Notes under the pieces: generated by a model
The model's input: only the letters and a program-made list of their open reading frames with translations
What the model was told of the DNA's origin: nothing
Database searches by the model: none
Translations under genes and position numbers: made by a program
Shown here: in pieces, positions 45,818-58,689 of the stretch
Layout of the letters: each line of letters opens with the position of its first letter
How positions within the stretch are numbered: the first letter of the stretch is position 1
Assembly: GCA_015680685.1 (NCBI GenBank)
Contig: MNCI01034697.1
Location: 667,823-731,822 of the forward strand
DNA: 64,000 nt
Direction: 5' to 3'
Origin: Gnetum montanum
Taxonomy: Eukaryota; Streptophyta; Gnetopsida; Gnetales; Gnetaceae

Positions 45818-48504
45818 TGTAACACCTTGCCCTAGCTAGGGCTAGGTGATGCCTATGATCAAGTAATCTTAGCATGAAAGCATGATAACTAGAACCAATA
45901 ATGTGTAGAATACATGATAATAAGAAAGGTCAAATGGTACAGAACTTTCCTACCACACCAAAGACTCAACATACATATCACATTATAAAAAAACATGTCT
46001 CTACATAAAGCTAATTGTACATTGCTTTGCTAAAATAAAAAAACACATAAACCTCATCATCGTATATAGAAGAGTACAGAGAGTTTCATACAAGGATATC
46101 TAGTCCACACTAGTGTACATGAAAATATACAGTAACCAAGCACTAAATATTTTCCCCTTCTGTACCCTTCCTCTCTGTGCTCATCTAGGATCCTGTGCCT
46201 TTCACTTGTAATCAAATAGAGTCAATACAAAATTGAGTGGGAAGCCTTTACATTTCCGCTGATAGATGGTTAACAAGTGCTACACTAGAGGAGAGGAGTG
46301 GCATATAAGGCAACCTGCAACCATTGTTAGTCTATTGCATGCTCAAAACAACACACACCATATCACCCATAAAGCTAACATACTATCATACCAGCCTAGA
46401 CAAAGTCATGGTCCGACATCATCTATCATGCCCATGTCATCATACCCATGATATACCATAAATAGTCCATGATTCACACAATCATAATCCAAACAGAGCA
46501 CCTATTTTCAATGATATGACTCACAAACTAATACTATCACATACATAGCCCACATGGTTACTAGCATATCTGCACTCAATGTAGCATGTGAAATGTTGCC
46601 ATAAGTACTCATAATAGCCATTGCCTATAGGTCTTTTATTTATCCAATCATTGCTAGGGTCCATCAACCTATGACCTGCAACCATTAGTCTTCTAGAGGA
46701 CTAGTGATAGGGATGAACACACCTATGCCATAGACTAGCCATAGGGATGAACACACCTACACTCTCCCACTCTTAAGATGAGGCCTGAGATAGGAACCTT
46801 GCTGATGCATCACAGTGGGGATTAATCTATACTACCTCCAGGGTGCCTCATTACCAATTGGTCTACACCCTCATGCTAGCACCACTTGATAATGACTGTC
46901 ACAAGTGTCATCATGAAAATATATACATGATCCAGCTAGCTTAAGACAACACATGTCATAAGCACAACACATCCAAAAAAACATATCCACATAGATCCAC
47001 CCCTAACAGTTATAGTCATTCCATGAAAATAATACCACGATGCAACAGAACAACATGAAGACCTCGATATGACAAAATAATACCATATTTCTCAAACAAC
47101 ACATACTTCCACACAAATGACCACTATAATAACCTTCAAAATGAGATATGCCCAAAGAGAAAACTAATTCCACGATTATAAATTACTTTCCAAAATGATT
47201 CCAACAACACTAATTTACCTAAATCAGACTCCTGGAAGCAAAGTTATGCACTTTCAAAGTTTGATTAATAAAATAGTATTTAATTGCCACAAGAAAGGAT
47301 TGGAATGCCCAAAAATGCTTGTGTCCAAATAGGCCCCACAAATAGCATATTCCAATCATATGAGTCTCATCAATACCATATATCCTATGCTACAAGTCCA
47401 CATCATCCCATACATTGCATATATATTAATCCACAATCTGCAACCAAAATCAGAAAATTTTGGAAAAATAGACAAAATAACATGTCCAAGCTCAATCCCT
47501 AAGCTATTCGCCACACATGCCCACATCGCATAATCATATACATTAATTGAGAACAAAAATACAGGAGAAAGGTAAAGGCAACCTACCAATTACAATTGTT
47601 GGGCAAAAAGGTCAAAACAAGTAGAAAATCCTCAAAAATCTAGCAAGACTCTGTTTCGCTCCCAACAAGTTCTACACCTACATAGAGATGACTGTAGCAA
47701 CCCAAAATTCAGGTTTAGAAAAGCAAAAATTGTCTAGAAAGCTCAAAATTTAGAAAAATGTGGATGAAAAGAAGAGAGTAGAAAGAAAAATGGATTAAAA
47801 TAGGCTCTTATGTGTTTTTGTAATGTGACAAAAAAAAAGAATCCAAACCTAATTTCTGTAGCAAGCGATGGAGAGGTAGTGAGAAAAAAAATAAACATAA
47901 AAACAAACCTATGCGTTTAAACATATGAAAAAAAATAATATACATGCAACCTTTGTTTTGTTTAACTTGGCACACATCATGTGCGAAAAAAACATTACTT
48001 TTACTTTCGTTTATTTTTATTTATTTTTTAATAACACAGTTTCATAAGTTTTTTTTCTTCCTCTGCAACTAATAGTGTGAACTTCGAGCATGCATAATAG
48101 ACATACAGGAACTCCAAATCAAAATCTATTTGAACCTACAAGATCCTTAGCATACACTCTACACATTCACATGTCAAAACCACACCTAAACATCATGCAA
48201 CATAGTGCTATAGTACAAATGCCAAAATACTGAAATTGCACATAAAATAGAAAAACATACCGGATAAATGCTATTGTACCCCAATCCAACACCCTTGCCA
48301 GCAACATCACCTATCTAACACATCACACAGGGCTAGTGTACATCACATAGGGCATGTAAAGACATCATAATCATAACATAAAAATAAAGCCTCATAACAT
48401 TTAAAATACATTAACTTGTCCTTGAAAACCCATCAAGACTCCACATGTAATGCATAACTCATAAACGAATGACCATACCTACTGTCCTTGGATGGGATGT
48501 AATA
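45818..48504 (-). repeat. 3' LTR of element G
   Basis: It pairs with 53049-55769. It contains a direct repeat of ATAGGGATGAACACACCTA at about 46708 and 46751. The small ORFs inside (for example at 46266 and 47284) are mirrored in the other LTR and are not genes. Confidence 0.93.
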
Positions 48505-49900
48505 CTCTTCCCTCCTTGAGAATCTTCCTCTTAGAAGATCTCAGGATGAGCTACATGCATCTTAGTCTCCACCTCCTTAGTAACCTTCGAAGCTCCATGT
48601 CTACTCCATAAAATTTTAACCATAAAGACCACTTTACTGCATAGTTGTTGCACCATACGATCAACAATCTTTATTGGTTGCTTAACATAACTAACATTAG
48701 ACTATAGTTGCATTCTTGAATGGCTAATCACATGAATTTCATCAAGCACATAACATCGTAGAATAGATACATGAAATACCTCATAGACATGTGCTAAATG
48801 GGGAGGTAATGCTATCCAATAGGCCACCTTCCCAATCCGTTGTAACACTTGAAATGGACCAATGTATCTAGTAGCCAGTTTCCCATTTCAACCAAAGCGA
48901 GTAAGGCCTTTCAAAGGAGAAACATGAAGAAATACATGGTCTCCAACTACAAAATTTAGTGGCCTTCGATGCCAATTGGCATATGTTTCCTACCTATCCT
49001 ATGTAGCTCTTAATCTATCTCGGATCTCCTAAATTTGCTTTGTAGTCTACCTCACCAAATCTGTGCTCACATGTTGATGATCTTCTATGGTATCCCAACA
49101 TAAAGGTGTTCTACATGAACTATCATTCAAAATCTCATATGGTGCTACTTGCAAACTCTTCTAATAATTGTTATTATATGCAAATTCAGCTAATGGTAGC
49201 ATTCGATCCGAACCTTCTCTATATTGCAAAGCACAAGCTCTCAACATGTCTTCTAGAATATGATTCATCCACTCAGTTTGATCATCAGTTTGTGGATGAT
49301 ATGTCAAACTTATATTTAGGTTTGTATACATCTCCTTTTGAAATGCCTACAAAAAATGTGACATGAATCAAGCATCTTTATCACTAATAATTTGTCATGG
49401 CACATCATGCAACTGCACTATCTCTACAAGAAAGAGATGTGTAGTTTCTACTATACTTACTAAAGATCATGTGGCAAGGAAATGGGCAGACTTTATTAAC
49501 AAATGAACAACTACTAAGATAGCATCATAGCCACTATGAGCTCGTAGAAGACCAATAATGAAATCCATACCAATGACATCCCATTTCCACTGAGTAATAT
49601 TGTGGGAATGCAAATATCCCATAGGTCTCTGATGTTCTATCTTCACTTGCTAGTAAATTAAACAGTGAGATGCATACTCTCCTACATTCCTCTTTATACT
49701 AGGCCACCAATACATCCATTGTAAATTCTAGTGCATTTTCTAACTACCTGGATGCATTTGATATCTACTCATGTTGGCCTCATCCATCAATTAGTGTTAG
49801 AGAGCTTCTTGAACACATACTCAACCATCCCTTCATAACACTCCATGACTATCCACAAAGAGTGATCCATCAAAGGTAATCTATTACCTCAATGTTTAAC
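48505..49900 (-). pseudogene. Integrase and chromodomain of element G
   Basis: Read on the minus strand: GMDFIIGLLRAHSGYD with the first Asp (about 49540-49590), IISDKDA with the second Asp (about 49385-49410) and TDDQTEWMNHILEDML with the Glu (about 49240-49290), so all three catalytic residues are present. They are followed by the GPF.VLQRIG..AY.I.LPPHLA segment (about 48790-48850) and HVFHVS-type text. The end of the protein has IVDRMVQQLCSKVVFMVKILW (about 48600-48660), matching the degenerate chromodomain of Tekay-type elements (family: ...K.VPLVKVLW..H). Stops are scattered through it. Confidence 0.85.
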
Positions 49901-50091
49901 ACCAAGTATCATGTCATTGTTGCTCTTTTATTTGCTCTTGTTAAGTTATTAAGCTTAGTTGCCATCCTACTCAATGCATCTATTACTTTGTTAATCTTGC
50001 TAGGCTTATATTTAATAGTGAAATCAAAATCAACAAGTAGCTCCACCCATCTACATTGTTGCAGGTTTAACTGTGGCCAACACATAAGATA

Positions 50092-51170
50092 TTAGAGGCT
50101 CTTATGGTCTATCCAAATAGTAACTTGCTTCCCATATAGATAATGCCACCAAATCTTCAATGCAAAGGTCACAACACCTAATTCTAGATCATGCATGGGA
50201 TATATAGTTTCATGTGGCCTCAATTGATGGGATGCATAAGCCACAACTTGTCCATCTTGCATCAACACACAACCAAATCCATCCCCTGAAGCATCAGTAC
50301 TAACATCATATGGATGTTTTGATGTAGGAGATATTAGCACAGGAGTAGTCACCAATATATGCTTCAACTTTTCAAATGAAGCTTGACAAGCTAGGCCCCA
50401 AGTAAAGTTATCCTCTTTTCTCAACAATTAGGTCAAAGGAGATGCTATGCAAGCGAAATTTTCCACAAACCTCTGGTAATATCCTACTAACCCCAATAAG
50501 CTTCACACCTCCACTACTGATTGTGGCCTAGGCCAATCACGAATGATTGCAATCTTTGCAAGATCTACAGAGATACCAGCTCTTGACACCACATGTCCCA
50601 AGAACTAAATCTTTGACTGCTAAAAGGAACACTTGGATGGCTGAGCATACACAATTGGTACTCCCTCAAAGTTTGTAAGATGTCTGCAAGTGCTTTGATG
50701 CAATTGCTCATGAGGAGAATACACTAAGATATTGTCAATGAATACAATCACAAATTGATCTAGGAATGACCACATCACACTATTCATGAGGTGCATGAAA
50801 ACTGCTAGTGTATTTTTCAATCCAAAGGGTAGCACCAAAAACTCATAATGGCCATACCATGTTCTGAATGTTGTCTTTGACACATCCTGCTCATGAACCC
50901 ACACTTGCTGATACCTAGACTTGAGATCAATCTTTGAGAATACATGAAGTCCTCAAAGTTAATCCAACAAGTCATCAATGCATGGTAAAGGATATCTATT
51001 TTTCACAGTCACCTAGTTTAATTACCTGTAATCTATGCATAACTACAAACCCCATCCTTCTTTTTAACAAATAGCATTGGTGCATCCCATGGCGATACAT
51101 TGGGTCAAATAAGGCCTTTATCCAACAATTCCTATAGCTAAATCTTTAGCTCTGCTAGCTCTACAGGAGA
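50092..51170 (-). pseudogene. RT and RNase H of element G, second RT Asp lost
   Basis: RT is open at 50620-50904 on the minus strand (TTFRTWYGHYEFLVLPFGLK; family ..KTAF.T.YGHYEFLVMPFGL). The catalytic box reads VFIDNILVYS where the family has VFIDDILVYS, so the second Asp is Asn, a single G-to-A change at a CpG. RNase H is open at 50092-50427 with all its acidic residues visible: [25 protein letters not shown] and IDHKSL. The N-terminal RT part (about 50950-51170) has LLDKGLI and PWDAPMLFVKKKDG with stops. Confidence 0.9.
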
Positions 51171-51479
51171 CATCCTATGTGAAGCCTTTGAAATAGGCTC
51201 TATACTAGGTTTAAGTTCAATCTCGAGCTCAATCTCTTGCCTAGGTGGCAAACTTGGTAATTCAAACTAGAATACATGAGGTAATTCATGAACCATAGGA
51301 ATTTGATTTATCTTCACCATATTTGTTTTATAAATTGTAGCCACAAAGAATTCATGCCATTTTTGAAGCATCTTACGGTACATTCGAGGGGAAACTAAAT
51401 CCAAGCGCATAGTCCTTGGATGAGTTTGTACCTCAATCAAAGCACCATCAAATGATTGTAGTCATAGGAAATTTTGTCG

Positions 51480-51765
51480 ATAGTCTAAACTAGCATTGAA
51501 CTGTGACAATCAATTCATCCCCAAAATTACATCATATACCCCAAGATCCATAACATGTAAATCACTAACCCATTGCACACCTTTCAATTCTACTGGCACA
51601 TTCCTACATACCTGATCAACTCAAGTTTCATGACCCCCAACATAAGATACTATCAACCCAAGAGAAAGAGAATGACATACAAGAGCTACGTGGTGTGCAA
51701 TCATAGGATCTATGAAAGAATGGCTAGTACCTAGATCAAATAGCATTAACACAACAAAGTGCAAA
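51480..51765 (-). pseudogene. Protease of element G
   Basis: On the minus strand the active site is VLMLFDLGTSHSFID (about 51709-51756; family ..LFDSGA[TS]HSFI), so the catalytic Asp is kept and the next residue is Leu instead of Ser. The domain ends in DVILGMN (about 51530), the expected ILG.[DN]WL site. Confidence 0.82.
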
Positions 51766-51899
51766 ATCATACCTCCTATCTCCATCACTATGTTTGGCTA
51801 CATGTCTAGAGGCTAGTCTGTTAAGGCATACACCTATCCTTGAGTCCTCTTGTCCCCTCCTTTGAGCTGAGTGATTGGTGCTCCACGTACACCTTGAAC

Positions 51900-53010
51900 T
51901 GGATATCATCATCCTTGACCTCTACCTCTACCACTACTAGTTGCCTACTTTGAGCACTCTTGAGCCTAGTGCCTTGGCTGCCCACATGCAAATTTTTTTA
52001 GCAATCTCTCTACAAATGACCAGGTTGCTCACATCTATAATAAACAAGAGCACTATGACCAGTTCTAATAGTAGGATCACAAGTGGGTGTTGGATGCTCT
52101 CCTCCATGGCCATGAGCTTTTGTAGAGGGGCAAGGCCTCTCTCTAGATGTTGGTCCTCTCTTTTGCCCCTATTACCTCTCTCTATGCACTGTATCTTCAT
52201 GCTGGCTCCTCTCTAAATACATGGCTACTGCTCTAGCTTCATCATAGGAAGTCAATTTGAGAGGTAATAAGTGGTCCTTCAAAGATGACCTCAAATCTCA
52301 AAAAAACCTATTTTCTTGTGCTTGAGCATCTATTTTCATCTGGGGTACATAACTACTTAGCTTAGAGAAACAAGCATCATACTTTGCCACAGACCAACTA
52401 CCCTAATACAAATGATAGAACTCATCCTCCTTGGCTTGTGCATATTAGGTAGACATGTAATGACCTCTGAAAGATGTTAGAAAATCATCCCATGCCACCT
52501 TGTGACTAGTCCATCCCTTGGTCTACTCTTTAGTTGTCCACTAATTTTGAGCAACACAAACCAATTGATAAACTACCAAGCGAGTCTACTAAACTGATGA
52601 ACAACCCATCAAATCAAAAGCCTATTGTAATTCCTCCAACCATTTTGTAGTCATAGTGGGATCCTCAGCGCCATAAAATTTTATAGGTCCCAATTTTCAA
52701 AACTACTCCACTAATTCCCTATTGATAGGCTGCCTATTTGATTCTCCTAAGCCTCCACTACCACTACCACTTCCCACTTCCTTGATCTTGGGAACAGGAG
52801 CATCACTAGCTACAACATGTTGCTATAGGATCTATAACAATTATTGTATAAGCTCTGGTTACCTATTTGGAAGACCACTACTAGATGTTTGAGGAGGTTG
52901 CTCTTGTCCATCATTAGGCCCTTTTGGTATGTAGGCCCCACCAGCATCATGACCACATCTACTATACATCCCTGTAACCTGAAAGCACAATTGGATGAGT
53001 ACCCCAACCA
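51900..53010 (-). pseudogene. gag: gag of element G
   Basis: The minus-strand start is MYSRCGHDAGGAYIPKGPND (about 52970). The capsid core contains FYGAEDPTMTTKWLEEL (about 52630-52680; family F.G..DP..A..W...), then YMST-YAQAKEDEF and Y.LSSYVP. A zinc knuckle near 52000-52050 reads YYRCEQPGHL-stop-RDC, i.e. CX2CX4HX4C with the first Cys changed to Tyr. It is followed by protease. Several stops are present. Confidence 0.8.
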
Positions 53011-53033
53011 TCATACAACATCAGAGTAAACTA

Positions 53034-53045
53034 GCTCCGATACCA
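53034..53045 (-). other. Primer binding site of element G, tRNA-iMet type
   Basis: The minus strand reads TGGTATCGGAGC against the common TGGTATCAGAGC, one difference. Three bases separate it from the 5' LTR. Confidence 0.9.
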
Positions 53046-53048
53046 CAA

Positions 53049-55769
53049 TGTAACACCCTACCCTAGCTAGGGCAAGGTGATGCCTAGGATCAAGTAATCT
53101 TAGCATGAAAGCATGAGAACTAGAACCAATGATGTGTAGAATACATGATAATAAGAAAGGTCAAATAGTATAAAACTTTCCTACCACATCAAAAACTCAA
53201 CATACATGTCACATTATAAAAATGCATGTCTCTACATAAAGCAAACTATACACTACTCTGCTAAAATACAAAAACACGCAAACCTCATCATTGTATATAG
53301 AAGAATATAGACAACTTCATGCAAGTATATCTAGTCCACACTAATATACATGAAAACATATAGTATCAAAGCACTGAAGGTTTTTCCCTCCTCTACCCTT
53401 CCTCTCCATGCTCATCTAGGCTCTTGCACCTTTCACATGTAATTAAATAAAGTCAGTACACAACTACGTGAAAAGCCTTTACACTTCCCCTGCTAGATGA
53501 TTGACAAATGCTACACTAGAGGAGAGGAGTGGGATACAAGGCAACTTGCAACCATTGTTAGTTTGATGCATGCTCAAAACAACACACACCATATCACCCA
53601 TACAGCTAACATACTATCATATAAGCCTAGACAAAGCCACAATCTAACATCATCTATCATGCCCATGTCATTGTACCCTAATATACCATAAATAGTCCAT
53701 GATTCACACAATCATAATCCAAATAGAGCACATATTCTCAATGATATGGCTAACAAACCAATACTATCACATACATAGCCCACATACTTGCTAGCATATC
53801 CATGCTTAGTGTAGCATGTGAAACGTTGCCATGAGTACTCATAACAGCCATTTCATTTAGGTCTGTTATTAGTTTTTAATTTATCCAACCAATGCTAGGG
53901 TTCATCAACTTGTGACTTGCAACCATTAGCCTTTTGGAGGACTAGCAATAGGGACAAGCACACCTATGCCATGAACTAGTCGTAGGGACGACACACCTAT
54001 GCTCTTCCACTCTCAGGATGAGGCCTGATATATGAGCCTCATTGATGCATCACAGTGGGGGGTTAATCCATACTGCCTCCAAGGTGCCTCATCACAAATC
54101 AGTTCACACCCTCATGCTAGCACCATCTGCCAACAACCGTCACAAGCATCATTGTTCAAACATATACACAATCTAGCTAGCTTAAGCCAACACATATCAT
54201 AAGTACAACACACCCAAACAAACATAACCGCATAGATCCATCCCTAATAGTTACAGTCATTTCATGAAAATAATACCACGATGCAATAAAACAACATGAA
54301 GACCTTGATATGACAAAACAAAACCATATTTCTCAAAAGATACATATTTCCATACAAATGACCACTATAATAACCTTCAACATGAGATATGCCCAAAGAG
54401 GAAATTAATTCCATGATTATAAAGTACTTCTTGAAACGATCCCAATGACACTACTTTTACCTAAATTGGACTCCTAGAAGCAAAGTTATGCTTGTTCAAA
54501 ATTTGATTAATAAAATAACATTTAATTACCACCAGAAAGAATTGGAATGCCCAAAAATGCTTGTGCTCCAATAGGCCCCACGAATAGCATATTCCAATCA
54601 TATGAGTCTCATCAACACCACATATCCTATGCTACAAGTCCACATCATCCCATATATTGCATATATATTAATCCACGATCCGTAATCAAAATCAGAAAAT
54701 TTTGGAAAAATAGATAAAATAACATGTCCAAGCCCAATCCCTAAGCTATCCACCCCACATGCCCATGTTGCATAATCATAGATACTAATCCAACACAACA
54801 ATATAGGGGAAAGGTAAAGGCAACCCACCAATTACGATTGTTGGGCCAAAAGTCCATAATAAGTAGAAAATCCTCAAAAATCTAGGAAGACTTCATTTTT
54901 CTCCCAACAAGTTTTGCACCTACATAGAGATGACTACAACAACCCCAAATCTAGGTTTAGAGTAAGCAAAAATCACCTAGAAAGCTCAGAATTTAGAAAA
55001 ATGTGGACAAAAAGAAGAGAGCAGAAAGAAAAATGGATGAAAATAGGTTCTTGTGCGTTTCTGTAATGTGATAGAAAGAAAAAAAAAACCCAAATGCAAT
55101 TTCTATAGCAAATAGTGGTGAGGTGGTGAGAAAAAAAGTAAACATAAAAACAAACCTATGCATTTAAACATATGAAAAAAAATAATATACATGCAACCTT
55201 TGTTTTTTTTACTTGGCACATGTGACGTGTAAACAAAACATTACTTTTACTTTTTTTCTATGTTTTTATTTTTATTTATTTTTTAATGACACATTTTGAT
55301 AAGTTATTTTTCTTCTTCCTCTGCAACTAATAGCATGAACTTCAATCATGCATAACAAACACACTGAGACTCCAAATCAAAATCTATTTGAACCTATGAG
55401 ATCCTTATCATATGCTCTACACATTCACATGCCAAAACCACATCCAAACATCATGCAACATAGTGTGATATTTCAAATGCCATACTACTAAAATTGCACA
55501 TAAAGCATAACAACATACTAGATAGGTGATATTCTATCCCAATCCAACACCCTTGCCAGCAACATCACATGTTTAACACATCACATAGGGCTAGTGTACA
55601 TAATCATGTTAGTTAAACATGTAAAGACATCATAATTGTAACTTAAAAATGAAGTCTCATAACATTTAAAATACATTAACTCATCCTTGAAAACCCACCA
55701 GGACTCCACATGTACTGTATAACTCATAAGAAAATGACCATACCTACTGTCTTTAGATGGGATGTAACA
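53049..55769 (-). repeat. 5' LTR of element G
   Basis: It pairs with 45818-48504. It ends GATGTAACA at 55769, followed by the AAAAG duplication. Confidence 0.93.
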
Positions 55770-56234
55770 AAAAGTCTTTTATAGAAGGCATTTCCAAGTA
55801 TATTTGAAATGAACCATATCTTTACTAAATTTGTAGGGACAAAGTGGCAAGAAAATGTGTGGCATAAGAAGAGAAACAAGAAATGTTACACGTGTTATGA
55901 AGACCTTAGTGGTGGACATTTTGATCATCAATGAACCACTAAAAATATTATAGAGTTGGTTTTATTGGTCCATTATATTTAAAGATGCTCATACATATGT
56001 TCACAGATGTAACAAGTGTAAAAATTTAAAGGCAATGACAAAAAGATAAGAAATGTCACTTAATCCCATTCTAATAAAAGAACCTTTCAATGGTTGGGGC
56101 ATAACCTTTTTAGGACCATTCCCACCTTCCAATGGATGTCAATGTATTTTAGTATGTATTGATTATGTCACTAAATGGGTGGAGGCTAAACCTACCCAAA
56201 CAAACAATGTTAAAGTGGTTGTAGATTTTCTAAG
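55770..56234 (+). pseudogene. Integrase of element D, first part
   Basis: After element G the plus strand reads on with integrase: the zinc-binding domain (GGHFDHQ, about 55912-55932, and CNKCKNLKAM, about 56010-56037) and the catalytic core start FNGWGITFLGPFPPSNGC and VCIDYVTKWVEAKPTQTN (first Asp, about 56157-56205). The reading is cut at about 56234, where LTR sequence of element E begins; the second Asp and the Glu are not in the window. There are a few stops upstream of the core. Confidence 0.87.
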
Positions 56235-56640
56235 TGTTAACCAATGGGTATCTCCTATGCCTAAACATACAAATCACAAGTGTGTACCAACAATCTAGTT
56301 GAATTTCATAGACTTAGTTCCTAAGTTTGCTCATAGTCCTAGATAGTGAGTCAAGGAAGTGTATGATCATTATCTTCATAACTCACACTTGTGTTTCTAG
56401 TGCGTATGGTTAAATGTGAGTTAAGCCTTATGATGTCTATTTTTGTAAATGGTTTATGTATATTTTCTTATCCTATGAACTAGGTGAATAAATGAAGATT
56501 TAACAATTAATTATCTACCTACTTAGTTACTCTAGTGACTAACTATCCTAACACAAGTAGTCATTCCTACCTATCGTACACATCCCAAACTAGTATTAAT
56601 GCTAATAGGTTACCAAGTGGTAATTACTAGGCATACTTTT
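56235..56640 (-). repeat. 3' LTR of element E, block 1 (U5 side)
   Basis: It aligns by eye with the beginning of the solo LTR and the C LTRs. Anchors are ATCCGG-like GTTGAATTTCATAGACTTAG (56295 onward), CTAACTATCCTAACACAAG (about 56537-56555), the segment CGTACACATCCCAAACTAG and GGTTACCAAGTGG. Divergence is higher than between the other copies. Confidence 0.65.
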
Positions 56641-56649
56641 GGCATCCAT

Positions 56650-57860
56650 TTGGGATTCCAACGTTGGCCTTCAAGTCTTGTGATTGGGATCATGGAAAAC
56701 AAAGGTTTTCCTTCAAATAGGGTTTAGGTGCTTGTTGGTCTTTGGCAATACCAAGGCCTAGATACCTCTAAATAAACTCAGTAGTTATAGAGCAAATTAA
56801 GTGTGAATGTGTAGTTATTGTTGTGATTGTTGAAATGGTTGGGTTTGTGTATGAAACTGTAATTGGCTATTGTAATAGAAATTCAGCTAACCTTGTTAAG
56901 CACTATGAGTCATTAAATATTTCTATTTTGTCAAGTCACTTAGTCTATATAGTTCCTATAGTATGTTGCTTGAAAAAATAATATTTCACAAAAATGCTTG
57001 AGCACAATCTACAAAAATCTACTCCTAATTTCCCTAGAGAGAAAGTTCCACAAGAAAACTAAAAATAGAGCAAGATTCAATGGGTATTAGAAAGAGAAAA
57101 GTAAAGAAAGTAGATTTGTATCAAACCTTGAACATTTAGGCAAGATAAATCAAACATGATGAAACACTTTACAATAAAGCTATTCCAATTCAATCTAGGT
57201 ATTAAATATTATCCAAACCCTCTAAGTCTAACAAGAAATTTCATAAAAGAAACTCTTTTTAAACTATCAAAATGCTTTGTAAATGACAAAGTACAAGCTT
57301 TGATTTTGCTAGTTAATAGTTGTCAAGAATTACAAATAATAGAGCTATCAGAAAAAATTTGACAATTCAAGATTGAAATTCCAAAGCAATAAACTTTTAA
57401 AAAAATAAAGCTATTTCAATCAAGTCAAAGTATCAAAGATTTTTTAGATCCTCTAGACTCAAACAAGTAATTCATAAAGACATCACTATTAAATTACTCA
57501 AGGGACTTTTCAAAGATAACATAATCTCTTATATGGTAACCAAAATAGAAGTCTAGAATTGTGCAAACATAGAGCTATAAGAGTGATATAGAAAATTCCA
57601 AAATTAAATGCCAAGTATGATACTATCTAAACCATTAGCTAAGAAACTAAGACAAAATGAGAAGAAAAGAACTCACAGGATTAAAACAAAGCAACTGAAT
57701 TGATGCCTTTAAAAATCCATGCTTTATAATCTTTAATATATTTCTTCTTGATCTTCTCCCAAAATTCCCCATTAGTTTGTTGAATGTGAATGGTTAAAAA
57801 TGTTTCGTTCACTTACATTTTTTTCATAATCACTTCTTTCTTATCAATAATAATTTATTT
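56650..57860. other. Spacer inside the E LTR with a degenerate tandem repeat
   Basis: About 1.2 kb that the other family LTRs lack. Within it, a unit of about 225 bases is repeated: the block from AAGCTATTCCAATTCAA.CTA (57176) through TCTAACAAGAAATTCATAAA and ACTATCAAAATGC is echoed from AAGCTATTTCAATCAAGTC (57412) through TCAAACAAGTAATTCATAAA, each ending near an AGAGCTAT (57340 and 57570). No coding sequence was recognised. Confidence 0.55.
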
Positions 57861-58369
57861 TTTGGTGCTACAACCATGTAAAGTTTGTTCCATGAAATGA
57901 CCAAAATATGCCAACATAGACCAAATGGCCACTATTGGGATTACCAAGTGTAATAAATTATGTTTGAAGTGGTTGTACTTATGTTTTTATGATTAAGTAT
58001 TTTAGCCAATTAAAATCATGAAAGTAAAATGCATTAAAAATAAAGTGCAAGTAAGAAAGATTAAACTAATCCAAGTGCTACAATGAACATCGAAAATCTC
58101 ATCTTTATGATTACTTAGTTTAGGTACATGACATTTGAATAAATATTTGTATAATCTCTTTAATTCACACTATGGGCACTGAGAGAGAAAATATTCTAAC
58201 TCTAGAGAAATAAAACTGCAAGAGCTTTGCTATGCTATGGACCTAAGATGCCATAAATATGGTTTGTACATGTATATAGTCTTTGCCTATGTTAGTATCA
58301 ATGCATTTGCATTGACAGGATTGCATTAGCACATGCCCACTGATGTAGCCTATTTATGATGACTCATCA
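57861..58369 (-). repeat. 3' LTR of element E, block 2 (U3 and TATA side)
   Basis: Shared with C: CACTATTGGGATTACCAAGTG (about 57931), CTGCAAGAGCTTTGCTA (about 58218), a TATA-bearing stretch (about 58270-58285), and TTGACA/GCATT-type motifs. It ends GACTCATCA at 58369. The adjoining sequence (58370-58420, CTCATTCTCAAGTGAAC) matches the sequence beside the C 3' LTR (CTCATCCTCGAGTCAAA). Confidence 0.75.
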
Positions 58370-58689
58370 TACTTCCATGATTTAGTGAAAACTCATTCTC
58401 AAGTGAACAAAAGTAGGATCAAATAAAGTTTAGGGAAGTATAGAATTTATTAACTTAAAAATAAAAAAATTTATTGACTAACCAATTCTAAGTACTAGAT
58501 TATATAGAATTCCAAAATTGGTGTCCATCATAACAAAATTGGACACTTTACAAGATCTTTAGCAGGTACTCTTGAGTTACCGAAGATACCGAAAATTCTT
58601 AAATAGTGCCTGAAGGTGAAGGATCTTGTGGCATGGAAGGTCCTTTGCCAGGTTATGGCACTTGTAGTACTAGAGGTTGCTAAGGTTGA

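Larger units (their letters stand above)
45818..55769 (-). mobile_element. Element G: Tekay/Del-like chromovirus with 2.7-kb LTRs
   Basis: A complete minus-strand LTR retrotransposon of about 9.95 kb. LTRs are 45818-48504 (3') and 53049-55769 (5'), TGTAACACC...GTAA[TC]A on the plus strand, flanked by a perfect AAAAG duplication (45813-45817 and 55770-55774). An initiator-Met primer site sits at 53034-53045. The internal 4.5 kb carries, on the minus strand, gag, protease, RT, RNase H, integrase and a chromodomain. Long LTRs plus this gene order and chromodomain type point to the Tekay/Del lineage. The first 240 bases of the LTRs differ at about one in ten positions by eye, so this insertion is not recent. 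Confidence 0.93.
38736..56234 (+). mobile_element. Element D: Athila-like LTR retrotransposon broken by four insertions
   Basis: The visible parts run colinearly on the plus strand: 5' LTR 38736-39754, tRNA-Asp primer site, gag from 39882, knuckle, protease 42857-43207, RT to 45060, RNase H to 45817, then integrase 55770-56234. Insertions are the solo LTR (40997-41750), an unknown piece in RT (about 43909-44579), chromovirus G (45818-55769) and element E (from 56235). Removing them restores the expected domain order. The remainder of the integrase and the 3' LTR lie beyond E, outside the window. Divergence is high, so D is probably the oldest LTR element here, consistent with it being the host of the others. 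Confidence 0.85.

Noticed and set aside
46266-47589. Several 60-80 codon ORFs between 46.2 and 47.6 kb and their twins at 53.5-54.8 kb
   Set aside because: They lie in the paired LTRs of element G and are repeated there; no domain is present.
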